Made by a program: the position numbers and the translations under genes
Shown: positions 18,054-26,789 of the stretch, piece after piece
How positions within the stretch are numbered: the first letter of the stretch is position 1
Layout of the letters: the number at the start of each line of letters is the position of its first letter
Notes under the pieces: model-generated
Told to the model about the DNA's origin: nothing
The model's input: only the letters and a program-made list of their open reading frames with translations
The model's database searches: none
Source of the DNA: Paenibacillus polymyxa M1
GTDB taxonomy: Bacteria > Bacillota > Bacilli > Paenibacillales > Paenibacillaceae
DNA length: 64,000 nt
Assembly (NCBI RefSeq): GCF_000237325.1
Contig: NC_017542.1
Span: 4,845,001-4,909,000 of the forward strand
Reading direction: 5' to 3'

Positions 18054-18647
18054 TCAATATCTGAAACGGTAACCCGCTGGAAAATCTTGCGAAGCTGTTT
18101 TTAAACCAAATTCACAAGCCGCTGCATCTGCAATATATGCAGCCATCGTCATGACCAGGTGAAGCGACGTCATCTGGAGTGTCCAGTACGGTTTGGCACT
18201 GCGCTCATTCACAATCGCTGCAACGCTATAATGCCCGACAGACGGCAGAGACAGACCAACCGATCGCGCAGGGGTTAGCGGTTCACGGGCAACAAGGAAC
18301 ATTCCCGTTGAGCCATGCTGTCCAAGACAAGCATCTATGGCGATCACATGATGATCTTGGGGAATACGCTCCAAGTATGAAACCAGATGATCCGCATCAC
18401 AAGGCTCCGTCATTGTGCCAATCACATTCGGAAAGCCTTGCTCCTTGAGCATGGTGCCTACCAGTGGCCCGAGTGAGTCACCCGACGAGCGATCTGTACC
18501 GATACATACAAAAGTCAACTTATCCATAGCATGCTGATGTTGAATTTCTCGGAAAAACGGTGCGAGTCCGTCGCGATCTGTTTTCTCTACATTAGTAGGT
18601 TCTAAGGGTGAGCGACCGGATGTAGAAGCTCGATTATACAAAGACAA
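18054..18647 (-). CDS. yyaC: YyaC-like spore protease
   Basis: 197 residues from a TTG with GGAGG 10 bases upstream; the frame is open 29 codons further. The protein shows the GPR/hydrogenase-maturation-protease-like fold: FVCIGTDRSSGDSLGPLVG, VIAIDACLG and GLSLPSVGHYSVAAIVN. YyaC is a sporulation protein of unknown substrate in Bacillales, so it supports an endospore former. Divergent from the DUF1128 gene. Confidence 0.85.
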   Translation of the reverse strand: MSLYNRASTSGRSPLEPTNVEKTDRDGLAPFFREIQHQHAMDKLTFVCIGTDRSSGDSLGPLVGTMLKEQGFPNVIGTMTEPCDADHLVSYLERIPQDHHVIAIDACLGQHGSTGMFLVAREPLTPARSVGLSLPSVGHYSVAAIVNERSAKPYWTLQMTSLHLVMTMAAYIADAAACEFGLKTASQDFPAGYRFRY

Positions 18648-18767
18648 CTTTGTCCATCCTCCTTCATTCAGTTCTATATCGGTAATCTGGCTATCAGTAC
18701 ATTCTACAACAAAAACATGATACAATACAGGCAACTTCCCCTGTTATGAAAGGATGGAACATTAACG

Positions 18768-18995
18768 ATGGATTTGTCTGTACCGTCTCATGCCAACATT
18801 GAGTATATGATTGAGGGCATTAAAACCAAGCTTCGTATGGCGAGTGGTGCTGCTATGCAGGCTTCCGCTTTCTCGCTAGAGCAATACGAGGACATCCATG
18901 ATGTCTACGATATGGTGATCAGCAAGCCTAACCTCAGCATTTCAGAGGTTGAAGCCATTGTCTCCGAACTGGGTAGATTGCGTAAGTCCTCCTAA
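18768..18995 (+). CDS. DUF1128 family protein (YfkK-like)
   Basis: 75 residues, single small helical domain. The body (NIEYMIEGIKTKLRMASG ... FSLEQYEDIHDVYDMV) matches DUF1128, typified by B. subtilis YfkK, with no known function. AAAGGATGG precedes the ATG. A strong hairpin terminator follows. Confidence 0.85.
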   Translation: MDLSVPSHANIEYMIEGIKTKLRMASGAAMQASAFSLEQYEDIHDVYDMVISKPNLSISEVEAIVSELGRLRKSS

Positions 18996-19043
18996 ACCAG
19001 CTTGTAGGACAGACAGCTTGGCTATTTTAAGTTTGTCACCATA

Positions 19044-19100
19044 AATAAAGCTCGTATCTCCGGTCGTCTTAACAGACGCACAAGGGATACGAGCTTTATT
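19044..19100. terminator. Bidirectional terminator
   Basis: AATAAAGCTCGTATC (19044-19058) pairs perfectly with GATACGAGCTTTATT (19086-19100). A smaller CGTCTTAACAGACG hairpin sits in the loop. T runs on the plus strand; it separates convergent DUF1128 and pirin genes. Confidence 0.9.
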
Positions 19101-19153
19101 TTTTCGATGCATATACGTATTTTCATACACTTCTTCCTTTACCCATGGACACT

Positions 19154-19873
19154 TCAAGGCAAATCTACTAATACCAGTTCAGATATTTCCTCATTCCCTG
19201 TAGCTAGTATCTTTAATGTACAGCTTTTTTGAATTCGCGCGGCATCACCAGGTCTTAACTGAAATTCCCCATCCTGACACGTAACTTCGACATGACCGCT
19301 AATGATATAAATGTGAGTACGGCGATCTTCTTGCTGCGGATATTCAAGCTGCTGTCCCTTTTCCAATCTACTCAGATACAGATTTATATCCTGTGCAATG
19401 GATAGCGCTCCCTCCACCTCTGAACCAGACACTACAGGCTGAAGTCGATTTAGGCGTTCACTATGCTTGAATCTTTGTACCTGATAAGAAGGCTGAAGGC
19501 CAGGACTCTCAGGTAGAAACCACATTTGCAAAAAGCGAACCGGTTTTTCATCCCCAGGATTTCGCTCCTCATGTTCAATCCCGGTGCCTGCACTCATAAC
19601 CTGGATCGAGCCGCTTTTTAGATCCTGTTCGTGGCCCAAGCTGTCGCTATGATGCAGAAGACCTTCAATTACATAGGTGACGATTTCCAAATCATGATGC
19701 GGATGTCTTTTGAACCCTTGCTGCGGTTTAAGCTCGTTATCATTATGGGCTAGCATACATCCAAAATGGGCATTGCTCGGATCTTCATAATCTGCAAACG
19801 AAAAGCTGAACTCACTATGAATCCATCCTTTATTTGAGGTATGTCTCTCTGCTGATGTCACTATTTTAATCAT
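19154..19873 (-). CDS. Pirin family protein (bicupin)
   Basis: 239 residues, ATG with GGAGG 8 bases upstream. The N-terminal cupin carries the metal motif HPHHDLEIVTYVIEGLLHHSDSLGH, split as HxH...E..H, and SAGTGIEHEERN. Pirins bind Fe or Ni; some are quercetinases, most have no known substrate. A sigma-B-like promoter lies about 100 bases upstream. Confidence 0.92.
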   Translation of the reverse strand: MIKIVTSAERHTSNKGWIHSEFSFSFADYEDPSNAHFGCMLAHNDNELKPQQGFKRHPHHDLEIVTYVIEGLLHHSDSLGHEQDLKSGSIQVMSAGTGIEHEERNPGDEKPVRFLQMWFLPESPGLQPSYQVQRFKHSERLNRLQPVVSGSEVEGALSIAQDINLYLSRLEKGQQLEYPQQEDRRTHIYIISGHVEVTCQDGEFQLRPGDAARIQKSCTLKILATGNEEISELVLVDLP

Positions 19874-19975
19874 CCTTAACACCTCCATGGATTTCAGTTC
19901 CGTAAAGCAGCCCTTACTTCGTGATTCCTAATCCACTTCCGGCCCTGGCATTACAAACGCTGTAATACGATCCCT

Positions 19976-20001
19976 TTACCCCGCACTTATATGCGTCAAT
20001 C
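19976..20001 (-). promoter_or_regulatory. Candidate sigma-B promoter of the pirin gene
   Basis: Minus strand: GATTGA (19996-20001), 14 bases, GGGTAA (19976-19981). The -10 fits the sigma-B GGGTAT type and the spacing equals that of the other sites listed in this window. Confidence 0.5.
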
Positions 20002-20104
20002 AGCCTATTGTCTCTGTCTGATTTTGCTCTCCAGTTCATTATTCGTTAAGTTAATAGTACACAAAATCAATCTATCACAGCCATAAGGAGGCGATTTACT
20101 ACAT

Positions 20105-20818
20105 ATGCTATCCCATGAACCTCAACGATTCCGATTCTTACCAAGCTATTTGCGTCGCAGTCTATCCGCATCTATGATCATGATCGCTGTCTTACTTCTC
20201 ATTGCCTATTCAGTAAGATGGATTGGCACAGCTCCTTTTCTATATTGGGATGAGCGCATTCAAGATATTGTTTTTCCAGACACAGCTGCTGCTCATTACC
20301 AACTGCTACCCGTCGCCATCTTCATTACATCGTTAGGCTCATTCCGCATATCATTACTGATAGCAATCGGTACCGCAATCTTGTGCTGGGTCTATCTCCG
20401 TTCAAAAGCGTACTCCTTTGCCATCCTAAGCAGCTTTACCGCGATGTGGGTGCTAAATACGATCATAAAAGAATTTTTACAACGGGAACGCCCGTCTCTT
20501 CAACATTTGGTGGAAGCGGGGGGTTACAGTTTCCCCAGCGGTCATGCGATGATTTCCATGGGATTTTACGGAATGATATTTGCCATTTGGGCTATAGAAC
20601 GAATGGTTCATAAGCGAACATTCTTCCTTCCGTGTGTTCTTGGTGCATTGCTCATTCTCTTGATTGGCCTCAGCCGTGTATATTTAGGAGTTCATTTTCC
20701 TACCGACATTGTAGGTGGCTATATTGCAGGTATGATCTGGCTGGTGTTTACCGTTCCCGTGGTCTATTGGCAAGCGCGTCTGTGGCCTTCCTCCCCTTTA
20801 TCTCTCCCCCGTCCATAA
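20105..20818 (+). CDS. PAP2-family phosphatase
   Basis: 237 residues with five to six membrane segments. The three phosphatase motifs are present: KEFLQRERP, the SGH core in SFPSGHAMIS, and SRVYLGVHFPTDIVGG. Such enzymes dephosphorylate lipid phosphates, for example undecaprenyl pyrophosphate or phosphatidate, on the outer face of the membrane. GGAGG precedes the ATG. Substrate not determined. Confidence 0.92.
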   Translation: MLSHEPQRFRFLPSYLRRSLSASMIMIAVLLLIAYSVRWIGTAPFLYWDERIQDIVFPDTAAAHYQLLPVAIFITSLGSFRISLLIAIGTAILCWVYLRSKAYSFAILSSFTAMWVLNTIIKEFLQRERPSLQHLVEAGGYSFPSGHAMISMGFYGMIFAIWAIERMVHKRTFFLPCVLGALLILLIGLSRVYLGVHFPTDIVGGYIAGMIWLVFTVPVVYWQARLWPSSPLSLPRP

Positions 20819-20837
20819 GCGTTCTAAGATGGCTTTT

Positions 20838-20863
20838 GTTTCACTCACGGTCACAACGTTTAT
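20838..20863 (+). promoter_or_regulatory. Candidate sigma-B promoter of the glsB-ytxH genes
   Basis: GTTTCA (20838-20843), 14 bases, GTTTAT (20858-20863). The -35 and spacing match the other sites; the -10 is the weakest of the set. Confidence 0.35.
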
Positions 20864-20956
20864 ATACGAAGTAAGCAAGGCGAAGAAATAACGAAAGCTC
20901 AGCATTCATCAAAAACATTATCGTTGTGTGAACTCAGGATAAAGGAGGCGATCCTT

Positions 20957-21214
20957 GTGTGGGGAATTGTCCTAAGTATTGTAATGGCTATTATTATCGG
21001 ATTGATTGGCGATGCACTAGCAGGTCATGAAATGCCTGGCGGCATTGCGGGCTCTATGATTGCTGGATTTGTAGGAGCTTGGCTCGGTGCTACGATCCTA
21101 GGAGACTGGGGTCCAGTCATCGGAGATTTTGCAGTCATTCCAGCCATACTTGGAACCGCATTGTTCGTGTTCTTGCTCGGACTTGTGTCCAAACTATTAA
21201 GAAGGGCTACCTAA
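20957..21214 (+). CDS. GlsB/YeaQ/YmgE family stress membrane protein
   Basis: 85 residues from a GTG with GGAGG 8 bases upstream. Three hydrophobic segments with many glycines (GIAGSMIAGFVGAWLGATIL) match the transglycosylase-associated GlsB family. In Staphylococcus GlsB helps place Asp23 at the membrane. Followed after 42 bases by a YtxH-type gene, so the two are an operon of envelope-stress type. Confidence 0.85.
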   Translation: MWGIVLSIVMAIIIGLIGDALAGHEMPGGIAGSMIAGFVGAWLGATILGDWGPVIGDFAVIPAILGTALFVFLLGLVSKLLRRAT

Positions 21215-21256
21215 CATTTATATATATTTTTTATTCTATAAAAGGAGTGATATATC

Positions 21257-21658
21257 ATGAGTAACATGGACAATCAAAATATGGCAAGCACTTCAGGTTT
21301 TGCAAAGGGTTTATTCATTGGAGGTTTGATTGGTGCTGCGGCAGCCCTGCTGTTCGCTCCAAAACCAGGCCGCGATTTGCGTAGCGATCTGTCCGAAAAA
21401 ATGACCGTTGTCTCCGATAAAACCAAGGATGTCGCATCCGTAGTCAGCAGCAAAGCAACGGATTTGGCTAAAACCGTTTCCACCAAAACAGCAGATGTAG
21501 CCAAAACGGTATCCGAAAGTAAAGACAACATCGTAGCCAGCGTAACTAAAGCCTCTGCGGATGTCGCTAATGAAGCAGCCAAAGCGGATAAAGAAGTAAT
21601 GGATGCAACCGCTCAGGCAGCCAAGGACACGCAGAAACAATTAAACGCAAATTCATAA
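21257..21658 (+). CDS. YtxH domain general stress protein
   Basis: 133 residues. The N-terminal YtxH domain has a single membrane segment and the mark LIGAAAALLFAPKPGRDLR. The rest is a long Ala/Lys/Asp helix with imperfect heptad-like repeats (DVAKTVS, DLAKTVS, DVASVVS), probably an amphipathic or coiled-coil tail. In B. subtilis ytxGHJ is under sigma-B. Good GGAGTG site before the ATG. Confidence 0.9.
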   Translation: MSNMDNQNMASTSGFAKGLFIGGLIGAAAALLFAPKPGRDLRSDLSEKMTVVSDKTKDVASVVSSKATDLAKTVSTKTADVAKTVSESKDNIVASVTKASADVANEAAKADKEVMDATAQAAKDTQKQLNANS

Positions 21659-21704
21659 ATAGGAACACATTCTCATTATAACTATAATAAGCTCCAAACA
21701 CTGA

Positions 21705-21736
21705 ACAGCCAGCAGGCAAGAAGCTGGCTGTTTTTA
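21705..21736 (+). terminator. Terminator after ytxH-type gene
   Basis: ACAGCCAGC (21705-21713) pairs with GCTGGCTGT (21723-21731), followed by TTTTA. Confidence 0.85.
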
Positions 21737-21754
21737 AATGATAGAAAGGCTGGG

Positions 21755-22225
21755 ATGACCATGAACAAACCACACTCCTATGGAGATGATCTTGCTCGGA
21801 ACAACAAGAGAACCTTTCACCCCCTACAGACACAAGATCAGCCAGACGAGGTTTCATCCAAGCAGACCTCACCTACTCATGGTAAAAAGCATGATCATGA
21901 AAGAGATTTTGATGTGGATGAACATCCTTTTGAGCTACGTCATGAGGTCAAGCGGCTTAACAAACGTCTAGATCAAATCGCAGATACATTGGAAAAAGCA
22001 GAATTCAAAGATATTATAGAGAACTACTCCAGCACGAAAAGAAGAATTATCAGCAATCTGACGGCTGGGATTTCAAGGGGTCTTGGCCTTACACTGGGTA
22101 CAGTGGTCGTACTCGCCTTACTCGCTTGGTTGCTCAGCTTCCTGGTGCAGTTAAATCTTCCGGTCATCGGAGATTTCATCGCCGAATTGTTAGGATATAT
22201 CAAAATGAGTCAAGGTACTAAGTAA
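21755..22225 (+). CDS. DUF5665 domain membrane protein
   Basis: 156 residues. A hydrophilic His/Asp-rich N-terminal half is followed by an amphipathic helix (RLNKRLDQIADTLEKAEFKD) and the DUF5665 mark, NLTAGISRGLGLTLGTVVV running into one or two membrane segments. Function unknown; found widely in Firmicutes. AAAGG precedes the start, which could be either of two ATGs two codons apart. Confidence 0.82.
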   Translation: MTMNKPHSYGDDLARNNKRTFHPLQTQDQPDEVSSKQTSPTHGKKHDHERDFDVDEHPFELRHEVKRLNKRLDQIADTLEKAEFKDIIENYSSTKRRIISNLTAGISRGLGLTLGTVVVLALLAWLLSFLVQLNLPVIGDFIAELLGYIKMSQGTK

Positions 22226-22243
22226 TTGTCTTCTATCTCATAT

Positions 22244-22309
22244 AAAAACGATCCTTCGTAACCGGTAATAGACTCCTCAAAGAGCCTCTAGTTACGATGG
22301 ATCGTTTTT
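22244..22309. terminator. Bidirectional terminator
   Basis: AAAAACGATCC (22244-22254) pairs with GGATCGTTTTT (22299-22309); an inner CGTAAC/GTTACG pair extends the stem. It lies between the convergent DUF5665 and CorA genes. Confidence 0.88.
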
Positions 22310-22341
22310 TATTTGTAAATTGCAACAGCTGTAATCAGCCA

Positions 22342-23301
22342 CTACAATTTGTTACGCTTGTTTGTTTTTAATAAATCTCCCGTCCACCCCTTCATCATCA
22401 GCCAGCCGTACATCCCCGCCATACTTAGCAGAGTAGCGATAATCACGAAGGTAAAGCCCCAACCTGTTTTAATCCAAGGCAGATTTTCAAAGTTCATGCC
22501 CCAAATAGCACCCACTACAGTGGCAGGCGTAAATACAGCGGTCACAATGGTGAGCGTCTTCGTAATCTCATTGCCCCTAAATGCGGAAATGGCATCATCT
22601 ATGGAGATCAATGTGTCGATTTCCTTTTCATAATGGCGGAAAAGTCCCTCCATCCGAGTGACACGGTACAATAACTGCTTAAAAAAGCGATTCTCCTCCA
22701 GCTTATCCAGATAGGCTTCGCGGGAAGCCGTGACCAGCTCTGAAAAAGGGATGAACATATTGCTCCAATACAACAGCTCGAAACGCGCATTCAATATAGA
22801 ATCCATCAGCGTACGTGCATTCCTTTTCTCCATGTCCTCTTCCAGTCTTCTCAGGTTGATCTCAAACTTATCCATTCCCGTATGAAAATAATGAAGCACG
22901 GCTCTCGCCAATACGAACATGCCGTCTGCTGCATCCTCACACTGTTCCAGCATGGTTTGGCGTTCTGCGGTATGCATAATTTCACGTGTATTTTGGTCTA
23001 GATTTAAGGTCACTAGCTTCTGGTCTAGGACTAGAAAATAAAACTTGTTGCAATTACGCTGACTGTCGATCTCCTCCTGAACGGAGTAGATCAACGATCC
23101 GCACATCAACGGCTGATTGCCATCTGGAAAGCGCACAGAAATAAAACTGGATGGAATGTCCTCTACCTTATCCAGCCACTCTGCGGCTTCTGGGAGCTTC
23201 TCCTTCAAGTGCTGTATGACTGAATCCTGCCAGTCCGCAGCACAGATATCCCACCATTCCCAGCCTCCACGAAAGGTAGAAATCTGTTCAAATGCTGTCA
23301 T
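22342..23301 (-). CDS. CorA family magnesium/divalent cation channel
   Basis: 319 residues from the ATG 9 bases past AAAGG. A long cytosolic N-terminal domain of strands and helices is followed by two C-terminal membrane segments with the selectivity motif GMN in GAIWGMNFENLPW. CorA proteins form pentameric Mg/Co channels; the C-terminal end KTNKRNKL is basic as usual. It follows the sigB terminator but is likely a separate unit. Confidence 0.92.
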   Translation of the reverse strand: MTAFEQISTFRGGWEWWDICAADWQDSVIQHLKEKLPEAAEWLDKVEDIPSSFISVRFPDGNQPLMCGSLIYSVQEEIDSQRNCNKFYFLVLDQKLVTLNLDQNTREIMHTAERQTMLEQCEDAADGMFVLARAVLHYFHTGMDKFEINLRRLEEDMEKRNARTLMDSILNARFELLYWSNMFIPFSELVTASREAYLDKLEENRFFKQLLYRVTRMEGLFRHYEKEIDTLISIDDAISAFRGNEITKTLTIVTAVFTPATVVGAIWGMNFENLPWIKTGWGFTFVIIATLLSMAGMYGWLMMKGWTGDLLKTNKRNKL

Positions 23302-23335
23302 GGATTCCATCCTTTCTTTGTTTTTTCCGCTTTAT

Positions 23336-23372
23336 AAAAAGGACACGCTTCCCTAATTGGAATAACGTGTCC
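23336..23372 (-). terminator. Terminator of the sigma-B operon
   Basis: On the minus strand GGACACG (23366-23372) pairs with CGTGTCC (23341-23347) and is followed by TTTTTAT. Confidence 0.82.
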
Positions 23373-23419
23373 TTACGATGGGACGTCAAATATTATAAGC
23401 CATGAATTCAGCGATCTTG

Positions 23420-24193
23420 TCATGAAATAGAGGAATTAGACATAATCTGCTTCAACTTTTCTGTTGCCCGCTTCTGAATACGGGAAACGCTCATCTGTGA
23501 TACACCCAACGTCTGTGCAATCGCACGTTGAGATTGACCGTCCTGAAATGCCAGAAGAAGCACTTTCTGTTCCTGCTCTTTCAGTTGGCTTAAAGCCTGC
23601 TGAAGATCCATCCGTTTTTCCACCGTGTCAAAATCGTTAGCATCTGAGCTAATAAGCTCACCTAACGTAGCTGCACTCTCTTCCTGAGATAATGGCGAGT
23701 CCAGTGAAACATAGTGGTAGCACTCACGGCCAGCAAGCACCTCGATCGTCTCCTCAACGGTAAGGTCCAAATACTCCGCAATCTCGTTCACATTGGGTGA
23801 GCGTTCTAATTTGACGGTCAGCTCATCAATGGCATGTTGAACAAGCGCACCCTTTTCCTTGATGCGACGAGGAACCTGTATGTACCAGGATTTATCGCGC
23901 AAATAATTTTTCATATGTCCCAGCATACTTTTCATAGCGTACGGCTCAAATGGGATACCCAAGCTGATATCGTATTGCTGGAGCAGACGTATCAAAGCCA
24001 TCTGACCGGTCTGATATAAATCCTCGTATAAGTCCGGACGGTTACGGGATATCTTCCCGGCAGCCATCTTGACCATAGGCTCATACTTGCGGATCAGCAC
24101 GGTAGCAATTTCGTTATCTTTGGTTTGCTGGTACTCCCAGATTAGACCAACGGCTTCATCCATCGACTCCGGGGGAGTTACCTTTTCATTCAT
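23420..24193 (-). CDS. sigB: General stress sigma factor SigB
   Basis: 257 residues, a group 3 sigma factor of the SigB/F/G kind. Region 2 reads DLYQTGQMALIRLLQQYD ... FEPYAMKSMLGHMKNYLRD; region 3 follows at SWYIQVPRRIKEKG; region 4 ends with a helix-turn-helix, QSQRAIAQTLGVSQMSVSRIQKRA. The ATG overlaps the rsbW stop as ATGA, so translation is coupled to its anti-sigma factor. SigB rather than SigF is preferred because the operon includes a PP2C phosphatase and kinases and no spoIIA-specific neighbours. A sigma-B-like promoter before rsbV suggests autoregulation. Confidence 0.88.
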   Translation of the reverse strand: MNEKVTPPESMDEAVGLIWEYQQTKDNEIATVLIRKYEPMVKMAAGKISRNRPDLYEDLYQTGQMALIRLLQQYDISLGIPFEPYAMKSMLGHMKNYLRDKSWYIQVPRRIKEKGALVQHAIDELTVKLERSPNVNEIAEYLDLTVEETIEVLAGRECYHYVSLDSPLSQEESAATLGELISSDANDFDTVEKRMDLQQALSQLKEQEQKVLLLAFQDGQSQRAIAQTLGVSQMSVSRIQKRATEKLKQIMSNSSIS

Positions 24194-24642
24194 ACTGTTT
24201 CCTCACTTCTGGTCAGACGCTTTACCAACACCACTTCGGTGCCTTTTCCTGTCTCATTCAAGATATGAACATCGTCCATAAGCGCCTGCATGAGATAAAA
24301 GCCCAATCCGCCGATCTGCGCATCATTCAACTCCTTGTCATGCAAGGAAGCGATACGAGTCGGGTCCTCCACACGTTCAAAGCTCTCCCCTTCATCTTTG
24401 ACACGAATGGACAACGAAGCTTCGTCAAATTCGAATGTTACTTCCACGACTCCTCCCTCATGACCATATGCATAGAGAACAGAGTTATTACAGGCTTCCG
24501 ATACGGCCACTTTCATGTCTTCAATATCCTCATAAGAGAATCCCATTTTCGCGGCAATACCATATAAATTTAATCTTACAATATCAACAAAGTCAGCTGT
24601 GGCCGGCAAATTAAGAACTACTTTTTGAATTTGAGCATTCAT
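24190..24642 (-). CDS. rsbW: Anti-sigma factor and serine kinase RsbW
   Basis: 150 residues, a GHKL-fold kinase. The N-box reads VAVSEACNNSVLYAYGH and the G-boxes are VKDEGESF and IGGLGFYLMQALMDDV. RsbW holds SigB inactive and phosphorylates RsbV. Lies 18 bases after rsbV and overlaps sigB by four bases. Length and motifs are normal for the family. Confidence 0.92.
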   Translation of the reverse strand: MNAQIQKVVLNLPATADFVDIVRLNLYGIAAKMGFSYEDIEDMKVAVSEACNNSVLYAYGHEGGVVEVTFEFDEASLSIRVKDEGESFERVEDPTRIASLHDKELNDAQIGGLGFYLMQALMDDVHILNETGKGTEVVLVKRLTRSEETV

Positions 24643-24660
24643 TTCTTTTTCTTTCCTTTC

Positions 24661-24999
24661 CTATTGGGAATTCTCCTGGGGGGCAAAGAATTTGGCAATA
24701 CCGGTCATATCAAACAGTTTTTGAATCTGAGGCGGTACCTCTTGAACCGTAAACCGGGACTCCATCCCATGCCTTGCTTTTAAAATAGATAACAAAATAC
24801 CAATGCCTGTGCTGTCAATGTATTTAAGGTCTCTCAAGTTAACAATCAAATCCTGGCTGGATTCCCCCACTAAAGGCTCCATGACCAGACGGAAATCAGG
24901 TGCTACCGAAAGATCCAATTCTCCACTCAGATAAACGATATTTACACCATCGGCTGTTTCTGTGATCGCATTGAACTTCTCATTTTTATTTGTATTCAT
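24661..24999 (-). CDS. rsbV: Anti-sigma factor antagonist RsbV
   Basis: 112 residues, a STAS-domain protein. The phosphorylated serine is Ser63 in YIDSTGIGILLS. The unphosphorylated form binds RsbW and frees SigB. GGGAG lies 9 bases before the ATG. The gene is preceded by a 100-base gap that carries a sigma-B-like promoter, so rsbVW-sigB can be transcribed on its own. Confidence 0.93.
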   Translation of the reverse strand: MNTNKNEKFNAITETADGVNIVYLSGELDLSVAPDFRLVMEPLVGESSQDLIVNLRDLKYIDSTGIGILLSILKARHGMESRFTVQEVPPQIQKLFDMTGIAKFFAPQENSQ

Positions 25000-25035
25000 A
25001 GGCCTACTCTCCCAAAAAAAGATTTCCCTACATAC

Positions 25036-25061
25036 TAACCCAAAATACGAGCATTTGAATC
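25036..25061 (-). promoter_or_regulatory. Candidate sigma-B promoter of rsbVW-sigB
   Basis: Minus strand: GATTCA (25056-25061), 14 bases, GGGTTA (25036-25041), 37 bases before the rsbV ATG. The fit to GTTTAA-N14-GGGTAT is fair. Autoregulation by this kind of promoter is known for sigB operons. Confidence 0.55.
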
Positions 25062-25099
25062 ACGTTATAACTTTTTATACACCTGTCAAATACCACCAG

Positions 25100-26770
25100 C
25101 TAAGCTTCATTGATTCGATCCTTACCTGGCTGCATTGGAAAATGGTCCGGCGAATGCCGGAGCAACGCCTGTTTTACACTGCTGATTTTAACGGGCTTAC
25201 TAATATAATCGTTCATTCCAGCTTCAATACATCGGGGCTGAATCCCCTCCATGACGTTAGCCGTCATAGCGATAATGGCAGGTTGGGACCTTCCCGCCAG
25301 TTGTTCACGTACTCTCCCCGTACACTCCAGGCCGTCCATTACAGGCATCTGCAAGTCCATAAAGATATAGTCGTAGTCTTGATTCGCAGTGACCATATCA
25401 AGCGCCTGTTGCCCATCTGCTGCCACGTCTGAAGCCAAACCGAGCTTATCCAGTATATTCACCATCAGCTTCTGGTTGATGGGATGGTCATCCACGACCA
25501 GTACGGGTTTACGGGTTGGGGGCTCCTGTTGTGGAATTTCCCAATCGTGGCTGGACTCCCCCTCCAGTTCATTTTCCTTGGCAACGCCAAGCTTCATTGT
25601 AAAATGAAACGCCACACCCTGTTCTCCACTTGTATCCACACGGATATCTCCGCCCATCATATCCACTAAGGTTTTGCAAATAGCGAGTCCTAGACCAGTT
25701 CCACCATATTTGCGTGTCATTGAAGAATCCAGTTGGGAAAAGGGATGAAATAGCCTTCCAACCTTGGCAGGATCAATACCAATGCCTGTATCTTTTACAG
25801 AAAACTCAACGGTAAGCCCATTGTCGCTACGCTCTTTAACAGATGCGAAAACATATACCCCGCCCTGATCTGTAAATTTAACAGCATTGGAGACCAAGTT
25901 AATCAGTACTTGACGCAGTCTACCCATATCTCCATATAACACGGGAGGCGTCTGTTCATCGAGAAAATAAACCAGTTCCAAATTCTTGCGGTTCACCTCT
26001 ACGGTAAATAGGCTGAAAACTTCCTTGATACAGGAAACCAAATCAAATGGATACTCCTCAACTTCCATCTTGCCTGACTCCAGCTTGGTAAAGTCCAGAA
26101 TATCATTAATGACTGCGACCAGCGCGTCCGCACTGCGACGGATGATATCAGCATATTCCTGTTGATCGTTTTGCAGCTCTGTCTCCATCAGCAGATCAAT
26201 CATACCGATGACACCATTCATAGGTGTGCGAATCTCATGGCTCATCATTGCCAAAAATTCGGTTTTGGCATTGGCAGCAATCTCTGCTGCCTCCTTGGCG
26301 GCAATCAATTCGCTGTTCATCTTTTCCAGCTCCTGCGTCTTCTGATGAAGCAGCATGGACTGTGTTTTCAAGCGCTTGTTTGTTAGATACATTTGTACGA
26401 AGCCTTCAATTTTGGACTTGAGAATTTGAGGGATGAACGGCTTCACCATATAATCAATACCGCCCGCTGAATATCCCGCAAACAAATGCTCCGCTTCCTT
26501 GCTGTTAGCTGAAATGAAGATAATCGGAATATCCTTCGTCTTCTCTCTGGCCTTGATTAACTTTGCGGTCTCAATTCCATCCATACCCGGCATTTGCACA
26601 TCGAGGACAACGAGTGCAAATTCATCTTTTAATAGACATCGCAACGCTTCTTCCCCAGATGTGGCCTTTACCAAATTATATTGTTCACTCTCCAGCACTG
26701 CCTCAAGAGCGAGCAGGTTCTCAGGTCTGTCATCTACCAGCAATATATGAATCGGTTCATGAAGCCCCAT
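25100..26770 (-). CDS. Hybrid histidine kinase, receiver-HisKA-HATPase-receiver
   Basis: 556 residues, soluble. N-terminal receiver domain (about 8-125, phospho-Asp57 in [12 protein letters not shown]), a coiled coil (130-170), HisKA with His178 in [13 protein letters not shown], a HATPase domain (about 285-405), and a C-terminal receiver (about 425-540, [11 protein letters not shown]). No input domain other than the receiver, so it should take its signal from another kinase. It sits inside the sigma-B module between the CheR-like gene (19-base gap) and rsbV. This gene has no counterpart in the B. cereus rsbKY cluster that I recall. Confidence 0.9.
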   Translation of the reverse strand: MGLHEPIHILLVDDRPENLLALEAVLESEQYNLVKATSGEEALRCLLKDEFALVVLDVQMPGMDGIETAKLIKAREKTKDIPIIFISANSKEAEHLFAGYSAGGIDYMVKPFIPQILKSKIEGFVQMYLTNKRLKTQSMLLHQKTQELEKMNSELIAAKEAAEIAANAKTEFLAMMSHEIRTPMNGVIGMIDLLMETELQNDQQEYADIIRRSADALVAVINDILDFTKLESGKMEVEEYPFDLVSCIKEVFSLFTVEVNRKNLELVYFLDEQTPPVLYGDMGRLRQVLINLVSNAVKFTDQGGVYVFASVKERSDNGLTVEFSVKDTGIGIDPAKVGRLFHPFSQLDSSMTRKYGGTGLGLAICKTLVDMMGGDIRVDTSGEQGVAFHFTMKLGVAKENELEGESSHDWEIPQQEPPTRKPVLVVDDHPINQKLMVNILDKLGLASDVAADGQQALDMVTANQDYDYIFMDLQMPVMDGLECTGRVREQLAGRSQPAIIAMTANVMEGIQPRCIEAGMNDYISKPVKISSVKQALLRHSPDHFPMQPGKDRINEA

Positions 26771-26789
26771 GGAATCCTCCTAAGCATCT

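Noticed and set aside
23420..24999. The sigma module as spoIIAA-spoIIAB-sigF
   Set aside because: Tempting because the three-gene order is alike, but the linked receiver-PP2C, RsbK-like kinase and CheR gene point to the sigma-B pathway.
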